Counted from the stretch's first letter, positions 33,186 through 45,439 are shown. The stretch is DNA of 64,000 nucleotides from an uncultured Clostridium sp. (GCA_900543695.1 UQSG01000002.1:62001-126000); one strand, 5' to 3'. Numbers and translations are program-made. The notes: a model not told the origin generated them from the sequence alone.

Positions 33186-34478
33186 TTACTGATTTCTCAA
33201 GTCGTGTACGCGCTGTGCCTTGCCGTTCACATAGCGCTCCAGCGATTTGGGCTCTGCGAGCGTAATTTTGGCATCGAGCAGAAGATTTGATTTTACCTTT
33301 TCGCGAATTTTGGCCGTCAGTGCTTCCAGCTCTCCGTAGCTTTCCAGAAGCGAGGAGTCTGCAAGCTCTACCTTAATTTCAAGCTGATCCATATAACCCT
33401 TTCTGGTCACAATAATCTCGTAATGCGGCCCAATATGCGGGATCCCCAGCAGCAGACTTTCAATCTGGCTCGGAAATACATTGACGCCTTTGATGATCAG
33501 CATATCGTCAGAACGGCCTTTTACCTTGCTCATGCGCGCGGAGGTCCGCCCGCATCTGCACGGCGCAAAGTTTATGGAAGTGATATCTTTCGTTCTGTAG
33601 CGCAAAACGGGAACGCCTTCTTTTGTGAGCGTCGTTAGCACAAGCTCTCCCTCTTCCTCCGGATTTTTCACTTCCAGGGTATCGCTGTCAATAATTTCGT
33701 AAAGGAAGCTGTCTTCATTGAAGTGCATGCCGTCGTGTTCGAGACATTCTCCGGAAACGCCCGGTCCCTGAACCTCCGTCAGCCCGTAATTTTCTGTACA
33801 TTCAATGCCCCACAGTTTTTCGATCTGCTTCCGCATTTCCGCAGTATGACCTTCTCCGCCGAACATGCCGACGCGCAGCCGGTGCTTCAGAGCCCGTTCC
33901 TCGGCCAGCTCGCCGAGATGGAGCACGTAGGATGGCGTGCCGACGATTACGGTCACTCCGAAATCTTCAATAAACATCAGCTGCCGTTCTGAATTTCCGG
34001 AGGAAGAGGGAACAACCGTAACGCCCATGTTTTCCAGCCCCTGATATAATCCGAAGCCGCCCGTAAACATTCCAAAGCCGAAAACGATCTGTGCGATGTC
34101 GTCTGCGGTCACGCCCGCCATCGCGGCAATCCGGGAAATGTTTTCCCGCCAGACCTTCATATCGTGCTTTGTATAGCCGAACACGACAGGCTTTCCTGTC
34201 GTACCGGAGCTGGCATGCAATCGTACGATTTTGTTCATCGGTTCCGCAAACAGCCGGAACGGATAATTATCGCGAAGATCCAGCTTCGTCGTATACGGAA
34301 TTTTCTCAATGTCCTTCAGCGTTTGGATATGTTCCGGCTTCAGACCGATTGCGTCAAATTTTTCCCGGTAAAACGGAACGTTTTCATATGCCCTTCTGAC
34401 TGTCCATTTCAGCCGTTCGAGCTTCATGGCGTCGTATTCTTTTCTTGAGAGGCATTCTCTGCCCGGATTCCAGATCAT
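33186..34478 (-). CDS. Phenylacetate-CoA ligase (first copy)
   Basis: A 430-residue adenylate-forming ligase with HASSGTTGKPVVFGYT, ENYGLTEVQGPGVSGEC and DDMLIIKGVNVFPSQIE. I chose the ATG at 34476-34478 because the TTG at 34490 is directly against the AAGGAG site. It differs from the second copy at many positions in the substrate region, so the two may accept different aryl acids. It precedes iorA by 31 bases. Confidence 0.92.
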   Translation of the reverse strand: MIWNPGRECLSRKEYDAMKLERLKWTVRRAYENVPFYREKFDAIGLKPEHIQTLKDIEKIPYTTKLDLRDNYPFRLFAEPMNKIVRLHASSGTTGKPVVFGYTKHDMKVWRENISRIAAMAGVTADDIAQIVFGFGMFTGGFGLYQGLENMGVTVVPSSSGNSERQLMFIEDFGVTVIVGTPSYVLHLGELAEERALKHRLRVGMFGGEGHTAEMRKQIEKLWGIECTENYGLTEVQGPGVSGECLEHDGMHFNEDSFLYEIIDSDTLEVKNPEEEGELVLTTLTKEGVPVLRYRTKDITSINFAPCRCGRTSARMSKVKGRSDDMLIIKGVNVFPSQIESLLLGIPHIGPHYEIIVTRKGYMDQLEIKVELADSSLLESYGELEALTAKIREKVKSNLLLDAKITLAEPKSLERYVNGKAQRVHDLRNQ

Positions 34479-34523
34479 GATGCGTTGCAACTCCTTATAT
34501 TATTGCTGATTTTAGATTATAGC

Positions 34524-36044
34524 TTATATTTTCTTTCCGTCAACCGCTTTCCCGCCGCCTTCATAGCAGGCAAAGCATTCCTCCGTATGCCGGGGATCCG
34601 GGCGCGGCGTGATCAGGCTGACGAGCGGAACCAGCGCAAGCGTCAGGAGCATGGATACCGCACCGGCGCCCGTGCCGGACATAAACTGAAAAATCATGTT
34701 GCACAAAACAAAACCGATACCTGCCGCAAAGCTGATCCACACTGCGGCGTTCGTAACCTTTTTCCAGTAGAGCCCGTACAGAAACGGCGCCAGAAACGCG
34801 CCCGCAAGCGCTCCCCAGGAAATCGCCATCAAATTTGTAATCAGCGTACCAGGATAAAGAGCCAGCAGAACCGATACAAGCATGAACAGCACGCAGAACA
34901 GGCGTGTCAGAAGCATTTGCTGCTTATCCCGCAGATTCGGCTTCAGAAAGCCCTTGATAAAATCAACTGTAAGGGTTGAGGCAGACGAAATTACGAGTGA
35001 CGAAAGCGTAGACATCGAGGCGGACAGCACCAATACTACAACCAGTCCCATCAGGATGTCGGGCAGGACGTTGGCAAGCATCTGCGGTACGATTTCATCG
35101 TAGCCCACAGAAGGCGCTCCGTCCGCGCCCGCTTCGACATACAGTCTTCCGAAGCCTCCCATGAAATAGGAGCCTCCCGCCACGACAAGCGCAAACACGG
35201 TAGAGATGACAGCTCCTTTTCCGATCGATTTTTCGCTGTCAATCGTATAAAACTTATGTACCATCTGCGGCAGCCCCCAGGAGCCAAGGCTCGTCAGGAG
35301 CATCACTCCCAAAAGTCCAAGCGGATCAGGTCCGAAAAGAGAAACGTACGCGCCGTGCATCCCCGATCCAGCGGAGCCCTGTGCAGCCTCCACAGCAGAA
35401 AGAGATTTGATCGCCTCCATGAATCCGCCCCCGCCGTTTAAAACGGCCGCTACCACAAGGACGATGCCGGCCAGCATAACGATTCCCTGTACGAAGTTAT
35501 TGGCGACCGTGGCCATATATCCGCCAAGGACCACATAGATTCCGGTCAGCACGGCCATTCCTATAATGCAATATTTGAAATCGATCCCGAACGCCATGGA
35601 GAAAATTCCGGAAAGCCCTTTATAAACGGAAGCCGAATAGGGCACTAAAAAAATGAAAATAATCAGCGCTGCGGCCAGCTTAAGCGGTCTGCTGCGGTAT
35701 CTCTTGGAAAAAAACTCCGGCATGGTAGACGCCCCGAGATGCTGCGTCATGATTCTCGTTCTGCGGCCCAGTACGGCCCACGCGGCAAGGCTGCCAAGCA
35801 GCGCGTTTGCCAGTCCTACCCAGAACGCCGATATTCCGAAGTTCCAGCCGAACTGTCCTGCATATCCGATAAATACAACCGCCGAGAAATAAGAAGTCCC
35901 ATAAGAAAAAGCGGTAAGCCAGGGGCCCACGCTTCGTCCGCCAAGCACGAAGTCCTCCATGCTTCTGACTTTTCTTTGATAAAGAAAACCGAGCAAAAGC
36001 GTCGCCGCAAAAAACAATGCTACAAAAATGATTTTCACTGCCAT
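34524..36044 (-). CDS. Sodium:solute symporter (SSS family)
   Basis: The 506-residue, about 13-helix protein has the SSS pattern FVLGGRSVGPWLTAFSYGTS near residues 32-51 and GGYMATVANNFVQGIVML (about 174-191). The family includes the proline and pantothenate permeases PutP and PanF; the substrate here cannot be read off. As the first gene of the aromatic cluster it may import an aromatic amino acid or aryl acid using Na+, which fits the Na+-pump genes at 20 kb. CGGAGG precedes the ATG. Confidence 0.85.
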   Translation of the reverse strand: MAVKIIFVALFFAATLLLGFLYQRKVRSMEDFVLGGRSVGPWLTAFSYGTSYFSAVVFIGYAGQFGWNFGISAFWVGLANALLGSLAAWAVLGRRTRIMTQHLGASTMPEFFSKRYRSRPLKLAAALIIFIFLVPYSASVYKGLSGIFSMAFGIDFKYCIIGMAVLTGIYVVLGGYMATVANNFVQGIVMLAGIVLVVAAVLNGGGGFMEAIKSLSAVEAAQGSAGSGMHGAYVSLFGPDPLGLLGVMLLTSLGSWGLPQMVHKFYTIDSEKSIGKGAVISTVFALVVAGGSYFMGGFGRLYVEAGADGAPSVGYDEIVPQMLANVLPDILMGLVVVLVLSASMSTLSSLVISSASTLTVDFIKGFLKPNLRDKQQMLLTRLFCVLFMLVSVLLALYPGTLITNLMAISWGALAGAFLAPFLYGLYWKKVTNAAVWISFAAGIGFVLCNMIFQFMSGTGAGAVSMLLTLALVPLVSLITPRPDPRHTEECFACYEGGGKAVDGKKI

Positions 36045-36203
36045 TCTGCCGTCCTCCGATAAAATAAAATGAATTGCTCCGCCGGCGGCTCCCGCCCCGG
36101 CCCTTCCGTCCTACAGTGTAAGCCCACACGGGCACACACAGATATATTTTACCGTTTTCCCTTATGGAATGTCAACCTGATTTTACAGAAACATGCAAAA
36201 TTG

Positions 36204-37610
36204 TTAATATTTTGAAGCCAGATTTACTACAGATTGATACCACGCTTCAAAGGCAGCGCTGCGGTCCGTCCGTTCTACCGCAGACTCATACGGAACGCCC
36301 TCTTCACACAACGCAACGACCTCGGCACGGCCTTGTGCAGCCGCGTCAACCAGAGAAGCAGTCAGCTCTTCACAAAACGAATTATAGCCAATAAAGCCAG
36401 TGGGCGCATAGGTCGAGCCATGCAGCGTCTGATCGATCGATACTGTCAGCATACCATATTTTACGGAATCATACAGCAAAAGTTTTTTCATATAATCTTT
36501 GGTTACAGGCTCCTCATAAATTTCCGCATAAGAAGATATCTCACTGTTCTCCGCGCTGAAGCCTACAATGCTTTCGCTGCTGCAGAGCCAGTGCAAAAAG
36601 TAATAGCACTCCCGATTTATTTGATCGCCGTGATCAAAAACAGAAGCGCCGTTTCCCTTCTGCGGAGCGATATTCCGGGAGGCGTTCACAGACGGATACG
36701 ACATGGACGACAGAAGCAGCGTGCTCAGCCCGCCCGTATTGTTGCGGAACTGCCTCGGAAAATATGAACTGTCCCGCGGAGTCCCCACATATCCCATGAT
36801 ATCGCCGTCCGCGAGCGCCTGGCAGATATCGTCCGTTTGCAAGATATATCCACGGACAACGCCGCCGTAATAAAAATCCCAGATTTTGCGAAGCATATCT
36901 CTATTTGTATTGATTTTAATTTCATGATTCGCCGCCTGTACAATTGCGGGAAGCTGCTGCGCGGAATACGTAAAAATATAGTCCTGAACGGATTCCAGGG
37001 CAACCATCGCCCTGCCTCCAGACCATTCGTAATATTGCTCTGCCAGGCTCGTAATTCCTTCCCAGGTCAGCCATTGCTGAATATCGACATTATTATCGTC
37101 ATAAAAATATCTCCACATGGAGTCGTTTACAATGGTGATGTCAGACGTTTTCGAGATCGGGAAAATATATGTTTCTTCTTTTCCGGTGAAGCGGCCTTCA
37201 TTTAAAAAGTCTATAAAATACCCTGCCAGCTCTGCTCCGGAAAGATATTCTTCTGCATTTACGATCAGGCTTCTGCACATGGCCTGGTATGCCAGCTCGC
37301 TGGTGACGATGGAAATTTCCGGATAATCATACTCTTCACCTGCATCAAAGGCTGCCGTCAGCTCGGATTCTATTTCAGCCGGCGTTTTATATACAAGGAC
37401 GACACGGACGCCGCGTTTTTTTCCTTCCGTCGAATTGTAGGTGTCCGTCAGCATCTGAAAGACGGCCTGCTGATTATCCGTATAACTATGCCAGAAACAA
37501 ATTTCAGTAAGCTCCTGTTCCGTGCTTTCATCACAGCCGGTCTGCATCAGCAGGCCGAACGCCAGCAGACAGCCAAGCAATATAGAAAATACGCGTTTTC
37601 TTTTGATCAA
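36204..37610 (-). CDS. Extracellular solute-binding lipoprotein
   Basis: A 468-residue family-1-like binding protein with a lipobox at MQTGC and a start ICFWHSYTDNQQAVFQMLTD typical of sugar-binding proteins. I chose the TTG at 37608-37610, six bases after GAGGGG, because it gives a normal lipoprotein signal (MIKRKRVFSILLG); an ATG at 37667 has no ribosome site. No permease or ATPase genes flank it, so it is an orphan binding protein. A perfect hairpin lies just upstream of the ribosome site. Confidence 0.85.
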   Translation of the reverse strand: MIKRKRVFSILLGCLLAFGLLMQTGCDESTEQELTEICFWHSYTDNQQAVFQMLTDTYNSTEGKKRGVRVVLVYKTPAEIESELTAAFDAGEEYDYPEISIVTSELAYQAMCRSLIVNAEEYLSGAELAGYFIDFLNEGRFTGKEETYIFPISKTSDITIVNDSMWRYFYDDNNVDIQQWLTWEGITSLAEQYYEWSGGRAMVALESVQDYIFTYSAQQLPAIVQAANHEIKINTNRDMLRKIWDFYYGGVVRGYILQTDDICQALADGDIMGYVGTPRDSSYFPRQFRNNTGGLSTLLLSSMSYPSVNASRNIAPQKGNGASVFDHGDQINRECYYFLHWLCSSESIVGFSAENSEISSYAEIYEEPVTKDYMKKLLLYDSVKYGMLTVSIDQTLHGSTYAPTGFIGYNSFCEELTASLVDAAAQGRAEVVALCEEGVPYESAVERTDRSAAFEAWYQSVVNLASKY

Positions 37611-37632
37611 GCTTATCCCCTCAAGGAAATCT

Positions 37633-37653
37633 CTGGCAAAGCAGCTTTGCCAG
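37633..37653 (-). repeat. Perfect hairpin ahead of the lipoprotein ribosome site
   Basis: CTGGCAAAGC and its exact reverse complement flank a single base. In the mRNA the stem ends about 13 bases before GAGGGG, with no U-run, so it is not a terminator. It may stabilise or control this mRNA. Confidence 0.6.
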
Positions 37654-37711
37654 GCCTCCCACTGCATTCCACTGAGATAAGTGTAAGAAGAAAATTTGTA
37701 TTATGCTTACA

Positions 37712-37770
37712 TAGAAAATAAATAAAATGGCAGAATATATTAATTTTGCGTAAATCAATAAATTCTGCCA
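37712..37770 (-). terminator. Terminator downstream of spoVS
   Basis: TGGCAGAAT (37762-37770 on the minus strand) and ATTCTGCCA (37728-37736) close a long AT-rich stem whose inner arms TATTGATTT and AAATTAATA also pair. The next minus-strand bases are TTTTATTTATTTT. It separates spoVS from the lipoprotein gene. Confidence 0.75.
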
Positions 37771-37804
37771 ACGTAATTGATAATATTCTAAATTGTTTGA
37801 TTTT

Positions 37805-38083
37805 TTAAATCGCGTATCCCAAATCGATGCTTTCTACTATAAATCTGAGCGCAGTCCGCTCCATTCCATTGATATATACGTCGGAAAAGGCGGGTATGCA
37901 TACTACGTCCCTGCCGGAGATTGCAAGATATCCTCTGGCAATTGCGATGGCTTTCATCGTCTGGTTTACGGCGCCTGCGCCGATCGCTTGAAGCTCTGCG
38001 CTCCCCTCTTCCTTGACGACCGAAGCCAAAGCAGATGCTACCGATGTAGGATTTGATTTTGATGAAACTTTTAATACATCCAT
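37805..38083 (-). CDS. spoVS: Stage V sporulation protein S
   Basis: A 92-residue protein with MDVLKVSSKSNPTSVASAL and the central IQAIGAGAVNQ-like block (here LQAIGAGAVNQTMKAIAIAR), then FSDVYINGMERTALRFIVE: a clear SpoVS. In Bacillus it is needed for progress to stage V of sporulation. AGGAGG precedes the ATG. Its location close to rny/ymdB is common in spore-forming Firmicutes and supports spore formation in this organism. Confidence 0.95.
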   Translation of the reverse strand: MDVLKVSSKSNPTSVASALASVVKEEGSAELQAIGAGAVNQTMKAIAIARGYLAISGRDVVCIPAFSDVYINGMERTALRFIVESIDLGYAI

Positions 38084-38262
38084 TTTTAATTCCTCCTGAA
38101 ATAATGGTTTGTAGATTGTATTTTACCTTTCCTGCATTCAAAAATCCATTATTTCCCGCGCTGGAAGCCATTGGAAGGAGGATTTTTCCCGCTGTCTCGG
38201 CAGCGATCGGGTGAAAAATTCTTTTTCCCGGTGTGCGTTTCAGCGGCGATTATTTCCCGGAC

Positions 38263-39051
38263 TCATTCGCATTGCATGCTGATGCGGCTGATTTCAAGTG
38301 CTTTCCCTGTCTTCGCGTCCGCCCTGATCCGTACCGCATGCAGCATTCCGCAGCCCTCAGCAGGTTTGAATTTTTGGGGCACACACTTTACAAATTTATT
38401 TAGTACGCCGGCTTTATCCATTCCTATAACGCCCCCGTGCGGCCCCGTCATGCCGACGTCCGTTATGAATGCAGTCCCGCCCGGCAAAATTCTCTCGTCC
38501 GCCGTCTGCACATGTGTATGCGTTCCCGCCACGGCAGTAACGCGTCCGTCCAAAAAATATGCCAGCGCGGCTTTTTCCGCCGTTGCTTCGGCATGAAAGT
38601 CGACGAAAATCACCGGCGTCCGTTCGCGCAGGCGGCTGACCTCCCGCTCCGCGATTTCAAACGGATTATCGCACGGATCCATGTAAACACGCCCCTGCAG
38701 GTTGACTACGCCAACCAGGAATCCTCCCAGCTCCAGCAAAGCGGAACCCTTCCCCGGCAGATTTGAGGCGAAGTTTGCGGGCCGTACCATAGAATAATCA
38801 TTAATAAACTGATAGATTTCATGGTTATTCCACGTATGATTCCCCATAGTGATGCAGTCGGCTCCCGCAAGATAAATTTCCTCCGCGGATCCCAGGGAAA
38901 GCCCTCTGCCATGCGACGCATTTTCCCCGTTTACGATACATACATCTACCGCATGCTCCCTGCGGAGCTCAGGGAGAGCCTTTCTCAGCGCCGCCCGGCC
39001 CGTTCCTCCGAACACGTCGCCAACAAACAGAATCGTAATAATGTCGTTCAT
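38263..39051 (-). CDS. ymdB: YmdB-type metallophosphoesterase
   Basis: The 262-residue enzyme contains the dinuclear metal ligands in order: LFVGDVFGGTGR, VNGENA, GNHTWNN and GTHTHVQTAD. YmdB of Bacillus subtilis hydrolyses cyclic nucleotides, affects RNase Y activity and influences late adaptive behaviour. It follows rny on the same strand, the conserved order, with the rny terminator between them. GGAGG lies six bases before the ATG. Confidence 0.94.
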   Translation of the reverse strand: MNDIITILFVGDVFGGTGRAALRKALPELRREHAVDVCIVNGENASHGRGLSLGSAEEIYLAGADCITMGNHTWNNHEIYQFINDYSMVRPANFASNLPGKGSALLELGGFLVGVVNLQGRVYMDPCDNPFEIAEREVSRLRERTPVIFVDFHAEATAEKAALAYFLDGRVTAVAGTHTHVQTADERILPGGTAFITDVGMTGPHGGVIGMDKAGVLNKFVKCVPQKFKPAEGCGMLHAVRIRADAKTGKALEISRISMQCE

Positions 39052-39063
39052 CCGAATCCTCCA

Positions 39064-39104
39064 GAAAAAGAAAGGACGCCATGAAGCATATGCCTCACGG
39101 CGTC
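39064..39104 (-). terminator. Terminator after rny
   Basis: On the minus strand GACGCC and GGCGTC close a long stem (GACGCCGTGAGGCATATGC and its partner arm), followed by CTTTCTTTTTC. It is placed between the rny stop and the ymdB ribosome site and may reduce ymdB transcription relative to rny. Confidence 0.75.
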
Positions 39105-39120
39105 TTTTGCCGCGTCAAAA

Positions 39121-40707
39121 TCATTTCGCATAATCTACTGCCCGTGTCTCACGGATCATCGTCACCTTGATCTGACCCGGATATTCCATCTCGTCCTCGA
39201 TCTTTTTGACGATTTCACGTGCCTTCAGAACCATATCGTCATCGGAAATATCTTCCGGCTTTACCATAATCCGAACCTCCCGGCCCGCCTGGATCGCATA
39301 CGTCTTTTCTACGCCGTCAAAGGAATTTGCAATCTCTTCCAGCTTCTCAAGACGTTTGATATACGACTCCAGCGTTTCGCGCCTGGCGCCCGGACGTGCT
39401 GCGGAAATGGAATCCGCTGCTTGGACAAGCACCGCGATAATGGATTCGGGTTCCACATCTCCGTGGTGCGCCATGATGGCATTGATGATGACCGGTGACT
39501 CTTTATACTTCCTGGCGATATCTGCTCCGATTTCAATATGGGAACCTTCCATCTCAAAATCTACCGCTTTTCCGATATCATGGATCAGGCCGGCCCTCTT
39601 GGCAAGCGCCACGTCCACTCCGAGCTCCGCCGCCATAATTCCCGCCAGACGGGAAACCTCAATCGAATGGATCAGCACGCTCTGTCCGTAGCTTGTTCTG
39701 TATTTTAAACGTCCGAGGAGCTTGACAATTTCCGGATGCAGTCCGTAAACGCCGGTCTCGTACGTTGCGTTTTCGCCTTCCTGTTTAATTACGTGGTCGA
39801 CTTCCTTCTTTGCCTTTTCGACCATTTCCTCGATCCTCGCCGGATGGATACGTCCGTCTATAATCAGCTTTTCCAGGGCGATCCTTGCGACTTCCCGCCG
39901 GATCGGATCGTAGCCGGACAAAATGACGGATTCCGGCGTATCGTCTATAATCAGATCGATTCCCGTCAGCGTTTCCAATGTACGGATATTTCTTCCTTCC
40001 CGTCCGATAATTCTGCCCTTCATGTCGTCGTTTGGCAGAGCCACCACGGAAATCGTAGCTTCCGAAACATAATCCGCCGCGCATTTCTGTATGGCGGCAG
40101 CGATGATCTCGCGTGCTTTCTCCCTTGATTCATCCTTCAGTTTCGTTTCGTAATCCTTGATCAGCAGGACCGTTTCATGCTGGAGCTCGTTTTCCAGATT
40201 CGCCAGCAGCAGAGATTTTGCCTCGTCCCGCGTCATGCCTGCGATTTTCTCAAGCTCCGCTGTCTGCTTCTCATATGTTTCCTTCACGGCCTCTTCAAAG
40301 CGGGCGACATCCGCCATTCTGACAGCGATCTGCTCTTCTTTTTGTTCGAGCTGCTCTTGTTTCTTGTCGAGGCTGTCCTCCTTCTGAATCAGTCTTCTTT
40401 CATTGCGCTGAATTTCATTGCGCCTGTCCTTAATCTCCCGTTCCAGTTCAATTCTGCTTTTGTGTATTTCTTCCTTAGCCTGAAGCAGACATTCCCGCTT
40501 TTTGCTTTCGCCGTCTTTCACAGCTTCGCTGACGAGTCTCTTTCCTTCCGCCTCGGCACTTCCAAATACCGCCTCCGCCTCTTCTTTTCTGGTGTCGTAT
40601 CCTTTTTTGTAGGACCTTTTCCCAGATAAATGCCAGCAAAGGCCACAACCGGCTGCTCCTGCTGCTATGAGAATTGAGGGGATTACTATTTGTAAAATCT
40701 GTTCCAA
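39121..40707 (-). CDS. rny: Ribonuclease Y
   Basis: The 528-residue membrane-anchored endoribonuclease starts mRNA decay. Order: N-terminal membrane helix (about 5-25), a long charged coiled coil (about 40-200), a KH RNA-binding domain ([15 protein letters not shown], about 222) and an HD domain ([10 protein letters not shown], then [12 protein letters not shown]). The start is a TTG at 40705-40707, ten bases after AGGGG; no ATG fits. The size matches the usual 520. Confidence 0.96.
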   Translation of the reverse strand: MEQILQIVIPSILIAAGAAGCGLCWHLSGKRSYKKGYDTRKEEAEAVFGSAEAEGKRLVSEAVKDGESKKRECLLQAKEEIHKSRIELEREIKDRRNEIQRNERRLIQKEDSLDKKQEQLEQKEEQIAVRMADVARFEEAVKETYEKQTAELEKIAGMTRDEAKSLLLANLENELQHETVLLIKDYETKLKDESREKAREIIAAAIQKCAADYVSEATISVVALPNDDMKGRIIGREGRNIRTLETLTGIDLIIDDTPESVILSGYDPIRREVARIALEKLIIDGRIHPARIEEMVEKAKKEVDHVIKQEGENATYETGVYGLHPEIVKLLGRLKYRTSYGQSVLIHSIEVSRLAGIMAAELGVDVALAKRAGLIHDIGKAVDFEMEGSHIEIGADIARKYKESPVIINAIMAHHGDVEPESIIAVLVQAADSISAARPGARRETLESYIKRLEKLEEIANSFDGVEKTYAIQAGREVRIMVKPEDISDDDMVLKAREIVKKIEDEMEYPGQIKVTMIRETRAVDYAK

Positions 40708-40797
40708 ATGAACACTTCCCCTTTCGTGAAATTTAGTTATCAAAGTACGACATTTATCCAATGAACAAAAAATGCGTATACTTCTTATACAAACGTT

Positions 40798-40827
40798 ATT
40801 TTACAATAAAGCGGCTTTTTCTGTCAA
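40798..40827 (-). promoter_or_regulatory. Promoter of rny
   Basis: On the minus strand TTGACA (40822-40827) and TAAAAT (40798-40803) are 18 bases apart, about 90 bases upstream of the rny start. Confidence 0.65.
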
Positions 40828-40845
40828 GTCTTTTTTGCCCGCTGC

Positions 40846-43329
40846 TCACTCGTCCGGAAGCTCCGGGAGAGAAGAAATCAGCACATGGCGCGGATTATTG
40901 CCGTCGCGCGCGCTGATATAGCCCTTTTCCTCCATCTGGTCAATGATACGGGACGCGCGGCTGTAGCCGAGTCCCAGTTTTCTCTGTAAGTAAGAAGCCG
41001 AAATCTGTTTGACGTCAATCGCGATCCGGACGGCCTCCAGAAACAGCTCGTCTACCTCGGCATCCGGGCCGCCTGAAGCATTCTGCGCGCCGCCGCGCTT
41101 TCCCTTCTCCGGAATTTTTGCATTTTCGACTTCCTCATGGACCTTCTCATCATATTCCGCAGCGCCGTAAGTGGTCTGGAGGTATTTTACGACGTTTTCG
41201 ATTTCTTCATCGGAAATAAAGCCGCCCTGCGCGCGGATTGCCTTCATGCTCCCCACGGGGTAAAACAGCAAATCGCCTCTTCCCAGGAGTTTTTCAGCTC
41301 CCGCGTAATCCAAAATCGTTCTGGAGTCTACCTGCGACGCGACCTTGAAGGCGATTCTCGACGGAATGTTGGATTTGATCAGACCCGTTATAACGTCTAC
41401 CGACGGCCGCTGCGTGGCGACGACCAGATGGATTCCCGCGGCACGAGCTTTCTGCGCGATGCGGTTGATGGCTTCCTCCACGGAGTCCCGCGCGACCATC
41501 ATCAAGTCGGCCAGCTCGTCGATGATCACTAAGATGCGGGGCATTTTCTCCATTCCTCTTTCGTAGGCATAATTGTTGTAGGAGCCGATATCCCGGATTC
41601 CAAACTTTGCGAACAGTTTATATCGGTTTTCCATTTCCTGTACCGCCCAGGCAAGCGCGGCAGCGGCTTTCTTCGGCTCCGTAACGACGGGGATCAGCAG
41701 ATGCGGAATTCCATTATATACGCCGAGCTCCACAACCTTCGGATCGATCATGATCATCCGGACGTCGTCGGGAGACGCTTTATACAAAATGCTTGTGATC
41801 ATGCAGTTGATGCAGACGCTTTTGCCGGAGCCGGTAGAGCCGGCAATCAGCAAATGCGGCATTTTAGCGATATCAGCAACAATCGTTTCCCCGGAAATAT
41901 CCTCGCCGAGACAAAAGGCCAGCGCGGATTTGTGATTTAAAAAGACGTCGGTCTCCACCAGATCTCTGAGATATACGGTCTGCACCTCTTCATTTGGAAT
42001 TTCAATTCCGATCGCCGCTTTTCCCGGGATCGGGGCTTCAATCCGGATACCCGGCGCAGCCAGATTCAGTGCGATATCATCGGAAAGATTTTTGATTCTG
42101 CTGACCTTCACGCCGGAGTGAGGCTGCAGCTCGTAGCGCGTAACGGTGGAGCCTCGGGAGATGTGGATCACTTTTGCCTCGATTCCAAAGCTCCGCATGA
42201 CCTCCTCCAGCTTCCGCGCCGTTCTGGCCGCCTGCTTTTTCTGCTCGGCGTGCAGATTCTCAGGCTCTTCTTCCGTTTCCAGCAGGGAAAACGGCGGCGC
42301 GTCATACGTCGTATCAAATTTGCTGGTAGTCACCTTGATCATATCGTCCGGCGCCGCTTCCGGCAGCTTGGTCTCGACGGTGTTGTGCAGTCCCGGCAAA
42401 ACGGTTTTAATGACCTCCGGGTTTTCCTCCCGGCGGATTTCTTCATTCCGGCCAGGGCCGGCAATCGTCGCAGGGCGTCTTTTTCTGTTTGCCGTCGTTT
42501 CAAATTCGAAATCCATATGGTAGTCATCGCCGTCCGGGTATTCCGGCTCGTTCATGTCTTTGAAGCTTGATTCGATTACGGCTTCCGTGTCCGCCGCAGG
42601 GATTTCGCTGAAATCGGTTTTCAGCGGCTTTCCTGCGCTTTTTCCCTGCGTTTCAGGGCGGCGTTGGGGCTTTTGCGCCGCAAAGCGCTTTCTGACGTCC
42701 CGGAACCAGCTGCCCGCAATCCGGAAGCGTGCCGCGGATTTTCGTGCGAAATTGACAATAGAAAAAGAAAACAGCGTAATCGCCACAATCAGAAGCGAGG
42801 GGATCAGAATGACAAGCGCTCCGGCCTTTTCAAAAAACTTTTGAAGCAGGCAGCTGATTCCGCCGCCGATAATTCCGCCGGAATGCGAGTTCCATAATTT
42901 GTCCATCGTCTCGAAAAAGGAAAGGGAAGCGTAATCGGCCGCATAATTGTTTGCAAGCGTATGGATCAGCGAGGCCAGGAACAGAACGAAAGCAATATAC
43001 AGAATTATCGTTTTAGCGCTGAAAACGAGTTTCTCCGTACCCCGCAGCAGGCACCAGGCCAGAACGAACACCGTAAGCATAATTACGACGGTTACGGCGC
43101 TGCCGAAGATCCCGTAGAAGATATTGACGACAAACCGTCCCACCCGTCCTGTTTTGTCCAGCAGAGAAAGAAACAGGAACACGCCGGACGCAAACAGAAT
43201 TACGGCCGCAATTTCCTTTCTTTTACTGTCGTCCTTGACCTTAACCGGTCCGTTCGCCTTATGCTCTTTCCCTGCTCCGGATTTTGTGCCTTTCCCTCCG
43301 CCGCTTATCTTTCGTTTCCCGTTGCTCAA
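40846..43329 (-). CDS. ftsK: DNA translocase FtsK/SpoIIIE
   Basis: The roughly 827-residue protein pumps chromosome DNA through the division or sporulation septum. Four N-terminal membrane helices (about 50-200), a linker, then the RecA-like motor with Walker A AGSTGSGKSVC and Walker B ILVIIDELADLMM, and a C-terminal gamma winged helix (about 765-825, ISASYLQRKLGLGYSRASRI). The start is a choice: a TTG at 43327-43329 is ten bases after GGGAGG, while the ATG at 43347 overlaps that site. It follows recG by about 70 bases. Confidence 0.94.
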   Translation of the reverse strand: MSNGKRKISGGGKGTKSGAGKEHKANGPVKVKDDSKRKEIAAVILFASGVFLFLSLLDKTGRVGRFVVNIFYGIFGSAVTVVIMLTVFVLAWCLLRGTEKLVFSAKTIILYIAFVLFLASLIHTLANNYAADYASLSFFETMDKLWNSHSGGIIGGGISCLLQKFFEKAGALVILIPSLLIVAITLFSFSIVNFARKSAARFRIAGSWFRDVRKRFAAQKPQRRPETQGKSAGKPLKTDFSEIPAADTEAVIESSFKDMNEPEYPDGDDYHMDFEFETTANRKRRPATIAGPGRNEEIRREENPEVIKTVLPGLHNTVETKLPEAAPDDMIKVTTSKFDTTYDAPPFSLLETEEEPENLHAEQKKQAARTARKLEEVMRSFGIEAKVIHISRGSTVTRYELQPHSGVKVSRIKNLSDDIALNLAAPGIRIEAPIPGKAAIGIEIPNEEVQTVYLRDLVETDVFLNHKSALAFCLGEDISGETIVADIAKMPHLLIAGSTGSGKSVCINCMITSILYKASPDDVRMIMIDPKVVELGVYNGIPHLLIPVVTEPKKAAAALAWAVQEMENRYKLFAKFGIRDIGSYNNYAYERGMEKMPRILVIIDELADLMMVARDSVEEAINRIAQKARAAGIHLVVATQRPSVDVITGLIKSNIPSRIAFKVASQVDSRTILDYAGAEKLLGRGDLLFYPVGSMKAIRAQGGFISDEEIENVVKYLQTTYGAAEYDEKVHEEVENAKIPEKGKRGGAQNASGGPDAEVDELFLEAVRIAIDVKQISASYLQRKLGLGYSRASRIIDQMEEKGYISARDGNNPRHVLISSLPELPDE

Positions 43330-43397
43330 TTCCGACGATCCTCCCATGCATACTGATACCTGTTATTATACTACACTTCAAAAGGCGGCGCAATACG

Positions 43398-45422
<2,025 letters not shown>

Positions 45423-45439
45423 TTGATCACCTCCCGCAT

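Noticed and set aside
36045..36203. Riboswitch upstream of the SSS symporter
   Set aside because: GC-rich inverted repeats exist in the leader, but no known aptamer consensus could be matched.
38084..38262. Sigma-H promoter for spoVS
   Set aside because: An AGGA-like element is present upstream, but no GAAT element at the right spacing; the alternative TTGAAT/TACAAT pair has only a 15-base gap.
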